Shown here one piece after another: positions 1 through 7,898 of a stretch of DNA of 20,537 nt (positions are counted from its first letter, which is position 1; each line of letters starts with the position of its first letter). Under the pieces are notes generated by a model that worked only from the letters and a program-made list of their open reading frames with translations, was not told where the DNA came from and did not search any database. The DNA comes from a virus, in the IMG/VR virus record IMGVR_UViG_3300042673_000995, positions 1 to 20,537 of that record, one strand, 5' to 3'. The translations under genes and the position numbers were made by a program.

Positions 1-904
1 CAATACCCACAATGTCAATTGGAGTTATATAATTTCCAGTTGTAACTTTAAAAGTATCTAAAGTAGTAACACCAGTCAACGTAGGTGATGCAATATTTGC
101 TTTAAGATCTAATTGATCATCAACTGCTTTAACTGATGGATATAAAGTATCATTAATTGTAGCGAATGTAGTTGCTTTATTAGTATTTAATTCAACATTA
201 CTATCTAAAAATGTATCTACCAAATCAGGAACAATAGCTGTTAAATAAGTATCTACAGCCTGAGTAGTTGGATAAAGAGTATCATTAATTATTGTAAAAT
301 CGGTTGCTTTATTATCTAAATCTTCAGCATTTAAAGAACTCAATGTTTGATCTCCAGTATTAACTCCTTCAGTATTATCTAATTTAACTTTATCACTTGC
401 AGATAGTAGTCCAGCATCAATATTTGTAGCTTGTGGTAAAGTAACATCAGAACCAGTAGAACTTTCAATTTTAAAACTAGTTGCAGTTTTTGTACTTAAT
501 GATAAATTAGTTGTTGATGTTAATCCAGCATCAATAAAAGCTCTAATTTCAGCAACAGTAGTTTCATTTACACCACCTTCATCTAAAATAGTATCTTTAT
601 TTTTTTCATGAGCTAAAACAGTAGGAAAAACATCTAACCAATCAGCACTTCCAATTACTGGAGTAACACCAGTTGAAATTTCAGTTGCTATCCACATACG
701 ACCATCATAAGTAGAAAATTCACCTACTAAATAAGTTCTATCAACATCAAATGTTAGTGTAGGATCATTAGCTTGACTTAAAGATATAAAATCGTTATAA
801 ATCTTTATAAAATTACCATCAATTTCGGCAATTGTTAAAACATCTTCTTTATTTGTAAGTGGTAAATTATCAGTACCTCTTAAAATTATACTATCACTAT
901 TCAT
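1..904 (-). CDS. Tail fibre or baseplate-associated structural protein, C-terminus cut by window edge
   Basis: An open frame runs from an ATG at 904 to the left edge without a stop, giving 301 visible residues. The ATG overlaps the stop of the adaptor gene as ATGA, which supports the start. The N-terminal ~100 residues are a compact domain containing TYDGRMWIATE and DWLDVFPTVLAHEK. The rest is low-complexity T/D/N/L-rich sequence typical of phage fibres, with the fibre-like phrase ASPTLTGVTT near residues 271-280. Two copies of a ~24-residue unit (around NDTLYP) lie at residues 198-221 and 242-265. A role in host attachment or as a fibre stem is inferred from composition and from its place after the adaptor gene. 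No catalytic motif is visible, and the missing C-terminus would normally hold the receptor-binding part. Confidence 0.7.
   Translation of the reverse strand, partial: MNSDSIILRGTDNLPLTNKEDVLTIAEIDGNFIKIYNDFISLSQANDPTLTFDVDRTYLVGEFSTYDGRMWIATEISTGVTPVIGSADWLDVFPTVLAHEKNKDTILDEGGVNETTVAEIRAFIDAGLTSTTNLSLSTKTATSFKIESSTGSDVTLPQATNIDAGLLSASDKVKLDNTEGVNTGDQTLSSLNAEDLDNKATDFTIINDTLYPTTQAVDTYLTAIVPDLVDTFLDSNVELNTNKATTFATINDTLYPSVKAVDDQLDLKANIASPTLTGVTTLDTFKVTTGNYITPIDIVGI
110..313 (-). repeat. Two-copy protein-level tandem repeat in the fibre gene
   Basis: Copies at 242-313 and 110-181 each encode about 24 residues sharing the pattern NKAT-x-F-x-x-INDTLYP-x-x-x-AVD-x-x-L. They are offset by 44 residues (132 bases). 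The cores INDTLYP and AVD are identical and the surroundings have diverged. Such repeats commonly form repeated shaft or linker elements in trimeric fibres. More copies could lie beyond the left edge. Confidence 0.75.
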
Positions 905-1437
905 GAGCCTATATTTCTTATTTTAATTCCATTAGTAAAGGTACTATTTTTATCGCATTTAAATAACGGATAACTAGATTTATTTCTTTCTAAATATTTC
1001 TTAATATTTTCCTCGCAAAATGTAGCTCCTGAACGTGCTTGTGATACTAATCTAGCTATAGTTTTTTCTTCTACTTTGTCGCTATATTGGTTCGTTTTAT
1101 GAACTAATCCAGTTGCTGTACTAATTACGTTTGAATTAGCTAAATATCTTGCATAAGTTGAATAAATTAAATATTGTTTTATTCCATCTAGATAATATAT
1201 CTCATTTTGATAAGTATATTGACCACCATTAAATAATAAATCATATTTATCTAGTGATGGTAAAGCAGAAAAATCAGCTATTAAATCTAAATAGAATGAA
1301 TCACCTATTAATTCTCTTAAATCAAAGTTTTGAGCTTCTAAAATATAAGGACTTAATTGTTTAGTTTCATTAACATTCAAAGAAATTGATTTAACTTCCT
1401 GGATATTTGCTAATGTTATTAATTTTGTTGTTATCAT
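901..1437 (-). CDS. Probable head-tail connector (adaptor) protein, 178 aa
   Basis: This is a mostly helical 178-residue protein encoded directly after the portal with a 4-base ATGA overlap. The opening half has the layout of small head-tail connectors in Bacteroidota phages: a short N-terminal strand (MITTKLITLANIQEVKSISL), then a stretch predicting binding or insertion elements (ILEAQNFDLRELIGDSFYLDL) and a helical bundle (GIKQYLIYSTYARYLANSN). The C-terminal region has a conserved-looking SGATFCEENIKKYL helix. Adaptors dock under the portal ring and close the filled head for tail attachment. The assignment rests on position after the portal, size and fold pattern; there is no catalytic motif to confirm it. 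A different small neck protein is the main alternative. Confidence 0.6.
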   Translation of the reverse strand: MITTKLITLANIQEVKSISLNVNETKQLSPYILEAQNFDLRELIGDSFYLDLIADFSALPSLDKYDLLFNGGQYTYQNEIYYLDGIKQYLIYSTYARYLANSNVISTATGLVHKTNQYSDKVEEKTIARLVSQARSGATFCEENIKKYLERNKSSYPLFKCDKNSTFTNGIKIRNIGS

Positions 1438-2771
1438 AGTGTCAACATTTGAGTTACTTGTTCATCTGACAAACCAAATAATACTTTTAAAGTACCTTTC
1501 TTTTGGTCAATAGTTAATAATGGATCACTTAAAATACTAGTTAATGCTTGTGTTCCACCAACTCCTAAAGTAACAGCTAATAAAGTAGTATCAGCTTTTA
1601 AATCACTTGCTTCTTCATCTCCATTTGCTAATCTAATTTCATTTTTTGTATAGTATTGCAGATATTCTGGTGCTATTGCTTTACTATATTTTAAAGGCAA
1701 TATTGAAAAATCATTTGAAGGACAAATATTATAATAAAAATTACTAAATATTTCTGTTAAAATTTCTTCAACAACTAAACGATCATCATAAGTAATACCA
1801 TTATAATAATCAAAAGCATCACTAATTTCTTTTGAAGTTCCTAAACTACCAGCTACACGCAATAATAAAACTGGTGGTATTAAAAACATTTTAATTATAG
1901 CATCTCTAGAACTATTTTCAGTATATTCATATAAACCATCATAATTTTGAATGTCTAACTTCTTTAAATCAATAACTTCTTCATTACTTTCACGTTCAAT
2001 TACCATGATTCTTCCAGCACCTTCTCCACCTTGAAAAGCTCTCATATTTTCATCAAATAATTCTGCATCTTCATCACTCTCAGTTTTACCCATTACAAGT
2101 AAATGACTAGCTAAAAAATTATCTGTTGCTGTAGAATGTTTGAATTTCTTTAATTGACCTTCAGTAAGCATATCTTCTAAAACTGCATCAAATGGAGCTA
2201 ATGGATATTCATTCATAGGTGAATAATATATTTGACCTTTGTAATTTTCCCAACCACCACAATCTTCAACTTCTTGTTCTACATTTGAAGGATTATAAGG
2301 ATTTATATAAACAATATCAGTTTTATTAAACTTTTTATGTTTTGTCATTCCCCAATCATCATAAACTTCAATCATTCCATGTCTTTCATCACCTTCAGGA
2401 ACTAATCTACAAAACTCGAAAGGTATTAAACTAATTTCTCTTTTTTGATATAAACCATTATAATTAACATGAATAGCAACACCACCAAATTTTCCAAAAT
2501 CCTTTACTAATTTTCTGACAAATTTATCTGTAGTTTCGCCATTAGAATTAATCTTACTTTTATAAAAATCAGTATCTTTTAAACCACCACCAAAAACAAA
2601 TTTTTCATATAATTTCAAACAAGTTTTTGCTGTTCCAGAATCATTAACAATATCATTTACCCTTTGTGGATATTTATTGTCAAAGTCGTATTTCTTTACA
2701 AAAAAACCAATGTTATCAATAACATCAATTCTTTGTGTAACTTTTTGAGCTGTAGATTTAACTTTAGCCAT
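1434..2771 (-). CDS. Portal protein, 445 aa
   Basis: A protein of 445 residues, within the usual 400-550 range for siphovirus portals. It forms the dodecameric ring at one capsid vertex through which DNA enters and leaves and on which the terminase docks. Portal-like features are the N-terminal segment followed by FVFGGGLKD, an alpha/beta core (KFGGVAIHVNYNG, then SLIPFEFCRLVPEGD) and a helical clip/stem region. A long acidic C-terminal half (about residues 240-440) includes the TENSSRDAIIKMF and VAGSLGTSKEISDAF helices. The start at 2771 shares one base with the stop of the preceding gene (TAATG), and the adaptor gene follows with ATGA. Portals diverge strongly, so this is a fold-level recognition supported by its neighbours. 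Unusually, it is encoded downstream of the capsid gene. Confidence 0.85.
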   Translation of the reverse strand: MAKVKSTAQKVTQRIDVIDNIGFFVKKYDFDNKYPQRVNDIVNDSGTAKTCLKLYEKFVFGGGLKDTDFYKSKINSNGETTDKFVRKLVKDFGKFGGVAIHVNYNGLYQKREISLIPFEFCRLVPEGDERHGMIEVYDDWGMTKHKKFNKTDIVYINPYNPSNVEQEVEDCGGWENYKGQIYYSPMNEYPLAPFDAVLEDMLTEGQLKKFKHSTATDNFLASHLLVMGKTESDEDAELFDENMRAFQGGEGAGRIMVIERESNEEVIDLKKLDIQNYDGLYEYTENSSRDAIIKMFLIPPVLLLRVAGSLGTSKEISDAFDYYNGITYDDRLVVEEILTEIFSNFYYNICPSNDFSILPLKYSKAIAPEYLQYYTKNEIRLANGDEEASDLKADTTLLAVTLGVGGTQALTSILSDPLLTIDQKKGTLKVLFGLSDEQVTQMLTL

Positions 2772-3235
2772 TATAATTTACGTTTAGCTCTTGTTTTCTT
2801 AACCGATTGAACTACTTCTTTAATATCTTCAATGATCTCTTTAATATCTTCTTTAATTCCAACTATTTTTTCCCAATTCTCAGGAACTTTTTCGAAAAAT
2901 TTAATTAAAGTAGGATTACTTTTTAAAGCAGATATACATTGTGAATCTGTTGAATGTTCAGTAATAGTATCTGCATTGAATGACATGATAACTGCTCCTT
3001 TTTTAACGTGAAATTGTTTTTCCATCTTTTCTATTATTTTGTTTGTAATGTTTGGTCTTTTTAATGCGAAAAATAAATCTTCTATACATTCACATTTTTT
3101 AGCCTTATTTAAACTGATTCCAAATAGTGTTATATTTAGTTTATTCGCTTCAATCCATTCTTCAGAAAGATGATTACCTCTCCATATGTTTTTGGTCTTT
3201 TCGTAACTTAATACTTTGTTAATTTGTTCTTGCAT
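2771..3235 (-). CDS. Conserved phage protein of unknown function, 154 aa
   Basis: I do not recognise a defined family. The protein appears to have three parts. The first is an N-terminal helical region (about 1-70, with GNHLSEEWIEANKLNITLFG and CECIEDLFFALKRP). The second is a small beta-rich segment around residues 76-95 (FHVKKGAVIMSF, ITEHSTDSQ). The last is a charged, lysine-rich C-terminal helix (IKEDIKEIIEDIKEVVQSVKK) ending in a basic tail that could bind nucleic acid or a partner. It lies between the tube-like gene and the portal. It is the first gene after a strong terminator, so it may depend on readthrough or an unseen promoter. A structural or assembly role is inferred from position only. 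Similar small proteins seem familiar from flavobacterial phages, from memory and not from a search. Confidence 0.7.
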   Translation of the reverse strand: MQEQINKVLSYEKTKNIWRGNHLSEEWIEANKLNITLFGISLNKAKKCECIEDLFFALKRPNITNKIIEKMEKQFHVKKGAVIMSFNADTITEHSTDSQCISALKSNPTLIKFFEKVPENWEKIVGIKEDIKEIIEDIKEVVQSVKKTRAKRKL

Positions 3236-3241
3236 ATTTAT

Positions 3242-3272
3242 AAAAAAAGGGCATCAAATAAATGATGCCCTT
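3242..3272 (-). terminator. Strong Rho-independent terminator after the tube-like gene
   Basis: On the minus strand the arms GGGCATCA (3270-3263) and TGATGCCC (3256-3249) form a perfect 8-bp stem with a 6-base loop. Seven T residues follow (3248-3242). Two extra A-U pairs can extend the base. It begins 24 bases after the stop of the 191-residue gene and lies before the next start at 3235. No comparable T-run follows on the plus strand, so it acts on minus-strand transcription. Confidence 0.9.
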
Positions 3273-3294
3273 AAAATTAACAATTATTTTTTAA

Positions 3295-3870
3295 TTAAAC
3301 TAAAATACTATCAACAACTGCTTTTGAAGTTGCATAATCTGTAATAAATAAAGAATTTGGTAAACGTGGTTCTTTATTATTGATAGTTGTAAAAGTAAAA
3401 TCAAATGCTCCTTGTGTATCTGCATTATTTGGATCACGTTCTAAAACTGACATTTCTAATCCAGTTGTTAAACCGTAAATTTCAAATGAAGCATTACCAC
3501 CAACTCCTTTAAAGTAGTTTTCTGTAATGACAACAAATCTACCATCTTTCATTGAGTTCAATTGTTCTTTAATTTCAGGAGAAATATCAAAACCTTTTAA
3601 CTGTACAGAATGGTCAAACATATTGTTGAATCCAACCTTAACCATCATTGCTTTAGGTGCAATTGAATTATTTTTACCATCAATTTGATAAGCAAATTTT
3701 CCAGCTAATAAAGTAATATCTTCAACTGTTGATGTATTTGTTCCATTGTAAACAATAGTTGAAATATCATCAAAATTAAATATAACTGCTCTATCTCTTG
3801 TACCACCTTGCATAGGTGTAGCACAACTTATTAAAATGTTTGAAGCAATTGCTCCACATACTACTGACAT
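3295..3870 (-). CDS. Probable major tail tube protein, 191 aa
   Basis: A beta-rich 191-residue protein directly after the capsid gene, flanked on both sides by hairpin terminators as expected for a gene needing its own high dosage. The sequence shows the pattern I associate with a small major structural protein of Bacteroidota phages: a cysteine-containing N-terminus (SVVCGAIASNILISCATP), then GGTRDRAVIFNFDDI, GKFAYQIDG, GRFVVITENYFKGVGGNASF, and finally LERDPNNADTQGAFDFTFTT. That last motif, placed before a C-terminal strand, is characteristic of the group. Tube subunits polymerise as stacked hexamers around the tape measure. The alternative is a capsid decoration protein, since it sits beside the capsid gene rather than beside the tape measure. 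The start at 3870 has no Shine-Dalgarno sequence, only an A/T-rich leader. Confidence 0.6.
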   Translation of the reverse strand: MSVVCGAIASNILISCATPMQGGTRDRAVIFNFDDISTIVYNGTNTSTVEDITLLAGKFAYQIDGKNNSIAPKAMMVKVGFNNMFDHSVQLKGFDISPEIKEQLNSMKDGRFVVITENYFKGVGGNASFEIYGLTTGLEMSVLERDPNNADTQGAFDFTFTTINNKEPRLPNSLFITDYATSKAVVDSILV

Positions 3871-3893
3871 ATTTATAAATTTTTAAAGTGAAT

Positions 3894-3917
3894 AAAAAGG
3901 GAGTTTTTTAAGCTCCC
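3894..3917 (-). terminator. Candidate Rho-independent terminator after the major capsid gene
   Basis: On the minus strand GGGAG (3917-3913) and CTCCC (3903-3899) form a 5-bp, GC-rich stem around a 9-base A-rich loop, followed by five T residues (3898-3894). It starts 9 bases after the capsid stop. The stem is short and an A·C mismatch blocks its extension, so termination may be partial, acting as an attenuator between the capsid and tube-like genes. Confidence 0.6.
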
Positions 3918-3925
3918 ATTTAATA

Positions 3926-5002
3926 TTAATATGCAACTTGAATTTCGTAATCCAAAACAACCTTAGCATCAATATTGAAAGCAAAATCAATAAAGTTTTT
4001 CTTAGATTTTTTATCGTTGAAAACATCCATTCCTGACATTGCAGTTACTTCTTCAGTACCAATTTGCAAGTTAGTAGGAGTTACTAAAATAGCTCTATGA
4101 GGTAAGTAATATTTAGTTCCATCTGAGTAATAAGAACGAATAATTCTATCCCATAAATTGAAAGAATAAACTTCAATACCACCAGATTTCAATAAAGTAA
4201 TACCATTTTCTAATCTTTCAGTTGTAAAAGCTACATTGTAAGCTAACAATTCTCTTTCATATTGATCTGCTACTGATTGAGTAACAACATAAACTAATCC
4301 AGCTTGTTCTCTTAGTCTGTAATCAGCACCAAAACGCATATTTTGTAGAGCATTTGAAACTACTTTATTTGTTGTATCAGTTGCTGTGAATGCTTGTAAT
4401 GAAAATGTAGATTGTCCATTTCTAGAAGCTAAATCTGTAGTTTTTCTTGTCGCATCTCCAGCTACAATAGCAAAGATTTGTTTCCAAAAACCATCAATTT
4501 TATTGAAATAAGCTAAATCTGTTCCATTAGTAATTACACCACCATCAACAACATTTTCTGCTGTAGTATCACCAAACCAAGCAATTCTATAGATAGCTTC
4601 TTGAATAGCATCTGTTACTAATTCTTCAACAAAGTTTAAGAAATCTGTTCCAGTTAAATCATACTTTTCAATTCCTTTTTTAGTACCATACAAAAAGAAA
4701 GTTTCTTTTAAGTCAGTCCAACAAGATTCAAATCTATCTGAAACAACTGCTGGATTCCAAAATTTCTCAGTATTTACAATTGCATTAGTTGCTGAAGATG
4801 GATCACAAGAACCAGTTCCTTTACCTACTAAACCACCTAATCTACCTAAGATTGCGATTTGTTTTTTTGCTACAATTCCATTAACTACTGAATGAAATTT
4901 TGTTAATTCTGGTTTAGAAAATGCACTTTCAAATACTGCTTCTGATACTGCTTTGATTTCTTCTCCATTAAATGTTAAATCTGTTACGTCTATTAAAGCC
5001 AT
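3926..5002 (-). CDS. Major capsid protein, HK97-like fold, 358 aa
   Basis: A 358-residue protein encoded immediately after the protease/scaffold gene, the usual position for the major capsid protein. It matches my recollection of capsid proteins from Bacteroidota siphophages. The N-terminal arm is followed by a Gly-rich segment (LGRLGGLVGKGTGSCDP) and an E-loop-like region (KFWNPAVVSDRFESCWTDL). Then come a long spine-type helix (residues ~120-143, including FLNFVEELVTDAIQEAIYRI) and P-domain strands near TRKTTDLASRNGQ and YERELLAYNVAF. The C-terminal half contains GGIEVYSFNLWDRIIRSYY. No separate delta-domain cleavage site can be pinpointed. The leader is A/T-rich without Shine-Dalgarno. A hairpin terminator follows the stop. 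It would assemble 415 or more copies per icosahedral head, depending on T number. Confidence 0.85.
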   Translation of the reverse strand: MALIDVTDLTFNGEEIKAVSEAVFESAFSKPELTKFHSVVNGIVAKKQIAILGRLGGLVGKGTGSCDPSSATNAIVNTEKFWNPAVVSDRFESCWTDLKETFFLYGTKKGIEKYDLTGTDFLNFVEELVTDAIQEAIYRIAWFGDTTAENVVDGGVITNGTDLAYFNKIDGFWKQIFAIVAGDATRKTTDLASRNGQSTFSLQAFTATDTTNKVVSNALQNMRFGADYRLREQAGLVYVVTQSVADQYERELLAYNVAFTTERLENGITLLKSGGIEVYSFNLWDRIIRSYYSDGTKYYLPHRAILVTPTNLQIGTEEVTAMSGMDVFNDKKSKKNFIDFAFNIDAKVVLDYEIQVAY

Positions 5003-5017
5003 GTTTACTATTATTTA

Positions 5018-5575
5018 TTATTTGTTTTTACTAATTAATTTTCTCTCTTGCATTTGTTCCTTAACTGTTTTCGGTGTAGCAACTTCACGAAATACAGTAG
5101 CTTGAACTGGTGGTGTGTAATTGCTCCCAACTTTTGCTAATTCTTCCATTTTAGCTACTACTGTTTCAGCTACTGCATTAGCTTTATCTAATTCTAATTT
5201 CAATGCTTCAATTTCAGCTTTTAAACTTTCATTTTCTGCTGTCAATGCATCAATTTCTTCTTGTGTAGGCATTGCAGAAAGTTCAACTTCCAATTCAATT
5301 TCTTGTTCTGGAGCTTCCATGTATTCAGAAACTAATCCATTAAGAATAACAATTGTTGCTCCTTCAGTAGTTACATAAGTTCCATCTGTTGGAACTGTTC
5401 CATCTTCTAATAAAACAGCATCACCAACCTGGATGTCTTCATAAGGTAGGTTTAAAACTCCCTTATCTGTTTCAACCATCATTGCTAACTCGTTTCTTTC
5501 AACTGTAGCAACTACTTCTTCACCTTTCAATATAGACATAGCTAATGCTACTCTTTCCATAAGTGGTTTTTTCAT
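5018..5575 (-). CDS. Possible nested scaffolding protein from an internal in-frame start, 185 aa
   Basis: Met193 of the protease gene lies exactly at the boundary between the ClpP domain and the scaffold-like region. The ~26 bases just upstream on the minus strand contain no G and are very A/T-rich, resembling real gene leaders in this window. Initiation there would yield a free 185-residue protein with only the beta-rich domain and coiled coil. This parallels lambda Nu3, made from an internal start in gene C. The sequence allows it but cannot show it: Met198 is a second option and the start may be unused. Confidence 0.4.
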   Translation of the reverse strand: MKKPLMERVALAMSILKGEEVVATVERNELAMMVETDKGVLNLPYEDIQVGDAVLLEDGTVPTDGTYVTTEGATIVILNGLVSEYMEAPEQEIELEVELSAMPTQEEIDALTAENESLKAEIEALKLELDKANAVAETVVAKMEELAKVGSNYTPPVQATVFREVATPKTVKEQMQERKLISKNK

Positions 5576-6151
5576 ATTTGTTTGTTTTTTATTATAAATT
5601 AGAGCGACAGCTCTCTGTTGCTGTTTTGGAACTATTGCAGAAGCAAAATTCAATTTTAAACATTGATCTACAGTTAATGAAGTTTCAATTTTCATTAAAC
5701 CACTTAATGCTTCTTTACTAACACCAGTTGCTTTAGCATAGTTGTTAATCATTTCGCTTTCTGTTTCCTTAATGTTTTTAGACATTTCTTCTAAAGCATT
5801 TGCATCTCCAGTAACATTCATTAAAAAAGGATTATGAATGATATATGCTGTACCTTCTTGAATAAATCTGTTATTTAATGGAACAGATAAATGAATTTCA
5901 GTAGCTATTGAAGCACAAAGATTTTCTGCTATTGTATTTACATTTCCTAATGATGAAAGAAATTGAGCTATTGAACGACCTACTTCAACGTAACCACCTT
6001 CACTATCAATATGTACATTAATTGTATCTACTTCACCAAGTCCTTGAACTTGTGAAACAACATCAATTAATTCAACTCCCATTTTCGTAATTATACCATT
6101 TTCATCGTATGAATTACCAATTTGACCTTTTATGTAGACATTCCCTATCAT
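5018..6151 (-). CDS. ClpP-type head maturation protease fused to a scaffold-like domain, 377 aa
   Basis: The N-terminal ~180 residues look like the ClpP/S49-like serine proteases that cleave scaffold and capsid precursors inside the procapsid. INVHIDSEGG (residues 44-53) is the oxyanion/substrate strand, the nucleophile is Ser81 in CASIAT and the base is His106 in YIIHNPF. Near residues 155-163, IETSLTVDQ occupies the third-residue region, with Glu156 where Asp is usual in ClpP; Glu is common in phage members. After a Gln-rich linker (~177-180), residues 193-285 form a beta-rich domain (VGDAVLLEDGTVPTDG). Residues ~295-340 form a coiled coil (EEIDALTAENESLKAEIEAL) typical of scaffolds. The fusion resembles lambda gpC/Nu3. 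Position just before the capsid gene supports the call. Confidence 0.85.
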   Translation of the reverse strand: MIGNVYIKGQIGNSYDENGIITKMGVELIDVVSQVQGLGEVDTINVHIDSEGGYVEVGRSIAQFLSSLGNVNTIAENLCASIATEIHLSVPLNNRFIQEGTAYIIHNPFLMNVTGDANALEEMSKNIKETESEMINNYAKATGVSKEALSGLMKIETSLTVDQCLKLNFASAIVPKQQQRAVALIYNKKQTNMKKPLMERVALAMSILKGEEVVATVERNELAMMVETDKGVLNLPYEDIQVGDAVLLEDGTVPTDGTYVTTEGATIVILNGLVSEYMEAPEQEIELEVELSAMPTQEEIDALTAENESLKAEIEALKLELDKANAVAETVVAKMEELAKVGSNYTPPVQATVFREVATPKTVKEQMQERKLISKNK

Positions 6152-6206
6152 ATTGTAAATTTAAGTTATTGTTTTTATGTTAATTTGACTTTAAAACGTC
6201 AAAAAA

Positions 6207-7898
6207 TTATACTAATATTTTAACGACTGAAAAATTTAAATCTGAAACTCTTATATCTGTTGATTGACTGTTTTTCACAAATAATTCAACATAATCATTT
6301 GTAACTAAATCAATTTGATATTGAGTACTTCCAGGATGCTCTTGATTACTTGTCGAAGTTCTAATTGTCATTTCTGAATTAGATAATATAGATCCATTTT
6401 TAGCTATTCCTATACTAATATTTTGATTAGATATACTAGAACGAACAGCAGTATTTACACTTACTAAAAAAGAAGTGTTAAAAGCTCCAGTATATGTTAA
6501 TCTATTATTAGTATGTGTGAATTTAGAATTATTTGAATCAGCAGTTGTAGTACCTAAAGCCTTTACCCATACATTAACATTAGGCAATCCAATAATTGTA
6601 TCAGTTGCATTATTAACCATGTAATAAAAACCTCTTGTTGTTGTATTTTGAATCCCTACACAATTAGTAAATAAAGTTTTATTTGATGTTTGATTAACTC
6701 CAGCAATATAAGTACCACCACCTGAGAAATTAACAGTATCTAAAATATATCTCTCATCTGAAATAGTTGCTGAGCTTGAAACATTTAGCGAAGTCTCGCC
6801 AGACAATGTAACAAAAGAACTATAAATAATCCTAAATCGTCTACTAACTGTTAATGTGCTTGCTAAAGTTATAGCAGTACCACCTGACGAAGTATCGAAA
6901 AGACAGTTACCAAATGCTATAGTTCCAATAGTACCATCGAATGTCAAGCCACTTGCATTCAAGAATGCGCTGTCAGTCATTACGAAATTTGAATAATCTT
7001 TAATAGTTCCAACTGTTGCACAATCTACAAAGTTAATACCGAACCAATCTAAGGCAGTAGTAACACCATCGCCATCTAAATTAAAAACTGTTCCATGTGT
7101 GAATGATATGTTTCTAATAGGTAATGAATAATTAGAAGTAATTAATGCAGTAGCTGAATTTAAACCAGTTGATTTTAAATAGCAATTTTCCGAACTAAAA
7201 CCTAGAATAACTGAGTTTTGACCAGCAACAATTCTATCACCTAATAGATCAACTATTGTAGTTACATAATAAGTTGCGTTATCCAATAAGGTAATTACAC
7301 CACCTACAGCAGTTGGAAAATCTAATTTGCTTGAAACAAATATAAATTCATTCGTTTTATTCTGGTAATTATTCCATTTACTAGCATTTTCAAATGTAGA
7401 AGGAGTTAAGTATTTATCAGTTAATGTTCCAGTATTTACCTCGCTTTGTGTAGCTGTTGTTGGTGCATCTATAAATTCCCAACTAGTTCCATTTGAATAA
7501 TACAGTCCATTTGCTTTGTATGTTCCTAATATTCTATAACCTTGTGTATTTGAAACCCAATAGAAATCATTTGATACTAATGTTGCATCTGGTAAACTTG
7601 CATAATTTGAAACAGTATTTATAACTGTTCCAGCCCCACTACCTCCTGAGGCTGGATTAAAACCCGTATTCTCAGCATACCAAAGTTCCCATGCAGAAAC
7701 ACTAGCATAAGGAGAACCATTTTCTTGCGTTAATTCACTAAATGTAACGTAATTTATACCTAAATCATCTGAATAGATACTATAAGTTTCATTTGATATA
7801 TTTGTTTTTGTGATCTTAACTTCATTTGCATGGTCTTGTTTAATATCTCCACTTGCATTCACTAAGTAAATGTAATTTCCTTTTTTGTAGATTTTCAT
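6207..7898 (-). CDS. Tail fibre / receptor-binding protein with beta-helix body, 563 aa
   Basis: Three regions are visible. Residues 1-75 are a small N-terminal domain (MKIYKKGNYIYLVNASGD and the following strands) that probably attaches to the virion. Residues ~85-190 are Ser/Gly/Thr-rich with fibre-like phrases (NTVSNYASLPDATLVSND, TGTLTDKYLTPSTF). Residues ~195-430 repeat short hydrophobic strands with N/D/G turns (VGGVITLLDNATYYV, RIVAGQNSVILGFS, GTIGTIAFGNCLFDTSSGG), a pattern of right-handed parallel beta-helices of pectin-lyase type. Residues ~450-563 look like a jelly-roll head (YTGAFNTSFLVSVNTA, YQIDLVTNDYVELFVKN). No depolymerase active-site motif is identified, so binding is a safer inference than enzymatic cleavage. 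Its ATG overlaps the stop of the helix-turn-helix gene as ATGA. Confidence 0.75.
   Translation of the reverse strand: MKIYKKGNYIYLVNASGDIKQDHANEVKITKTNISNETYSIYSDDLGINYVTFSELTQENGSPYASVSAWELWYAENTGFNPASGGSGAGTVINTVSNYASLPDATLVSNDFYWVSNTQGYRILGTYKANGLYYSNGTSWEFIDAPTTATQSEVNTGTLTDKYLTPSTFENASKWNNYQNKTNEFIFVSSKLDFPTAVGGVITLLDNATYYVTTIVDLLGDRIVAGQNSVILGFSSENCYLKSTGLNSATALITSNYSLPIRNISFTHGTVFNLDGDGVTTALDWFGINFVDCATVGTIKDYSNFVMTDSAFLNASGLTFDGTIGTIAFGNCLFDTSSGGTAITLASTLTVSRRFRIIYSSFVTLSGETSLNVSSSATISDERYILDTVNFSGGGTYIAGVNQTSNKTLFTNCVGIQNTTTRGFYYMVNNATDTIIGLPNVNVWVKALGTTTADSNNSKFTHTNNRLTYTGAFNTSFLVSVNTAVRSSISNQNISIGIAKNGSILSNSEMTIRTSTSNQEHPGSTQYQIDLVTNDYVELFVKNSQSTDIRVSDLNFSVVKILV

Noticed and set aside
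2771-3235. Idea that the 154-residue gene is a frameshifted tail chaperone next to the tube gene
   Set aside because: No slippery heptamer or overlapping second frame seen, and the tape measure lies elsewhere.
5121-5378. Plus-strand ORF of 85 codons
   Set aside because: It lies antisense within the well-supported protease-scaffold gene and has Ser/Ala/Asn-rich composition expected from the complement of its coiled coil; no independent start context.
6152-6206. TTGACG-N17-CATAAA resembling a sigma70 promoter, with a 6-bp inverted repeat, before the protease gene
   Set aside because: Bacteroidota use different promoter elements, no TAnnTTTG match is present, and no T-run follows the stem, so neither a promoter nor a terminator is supported.
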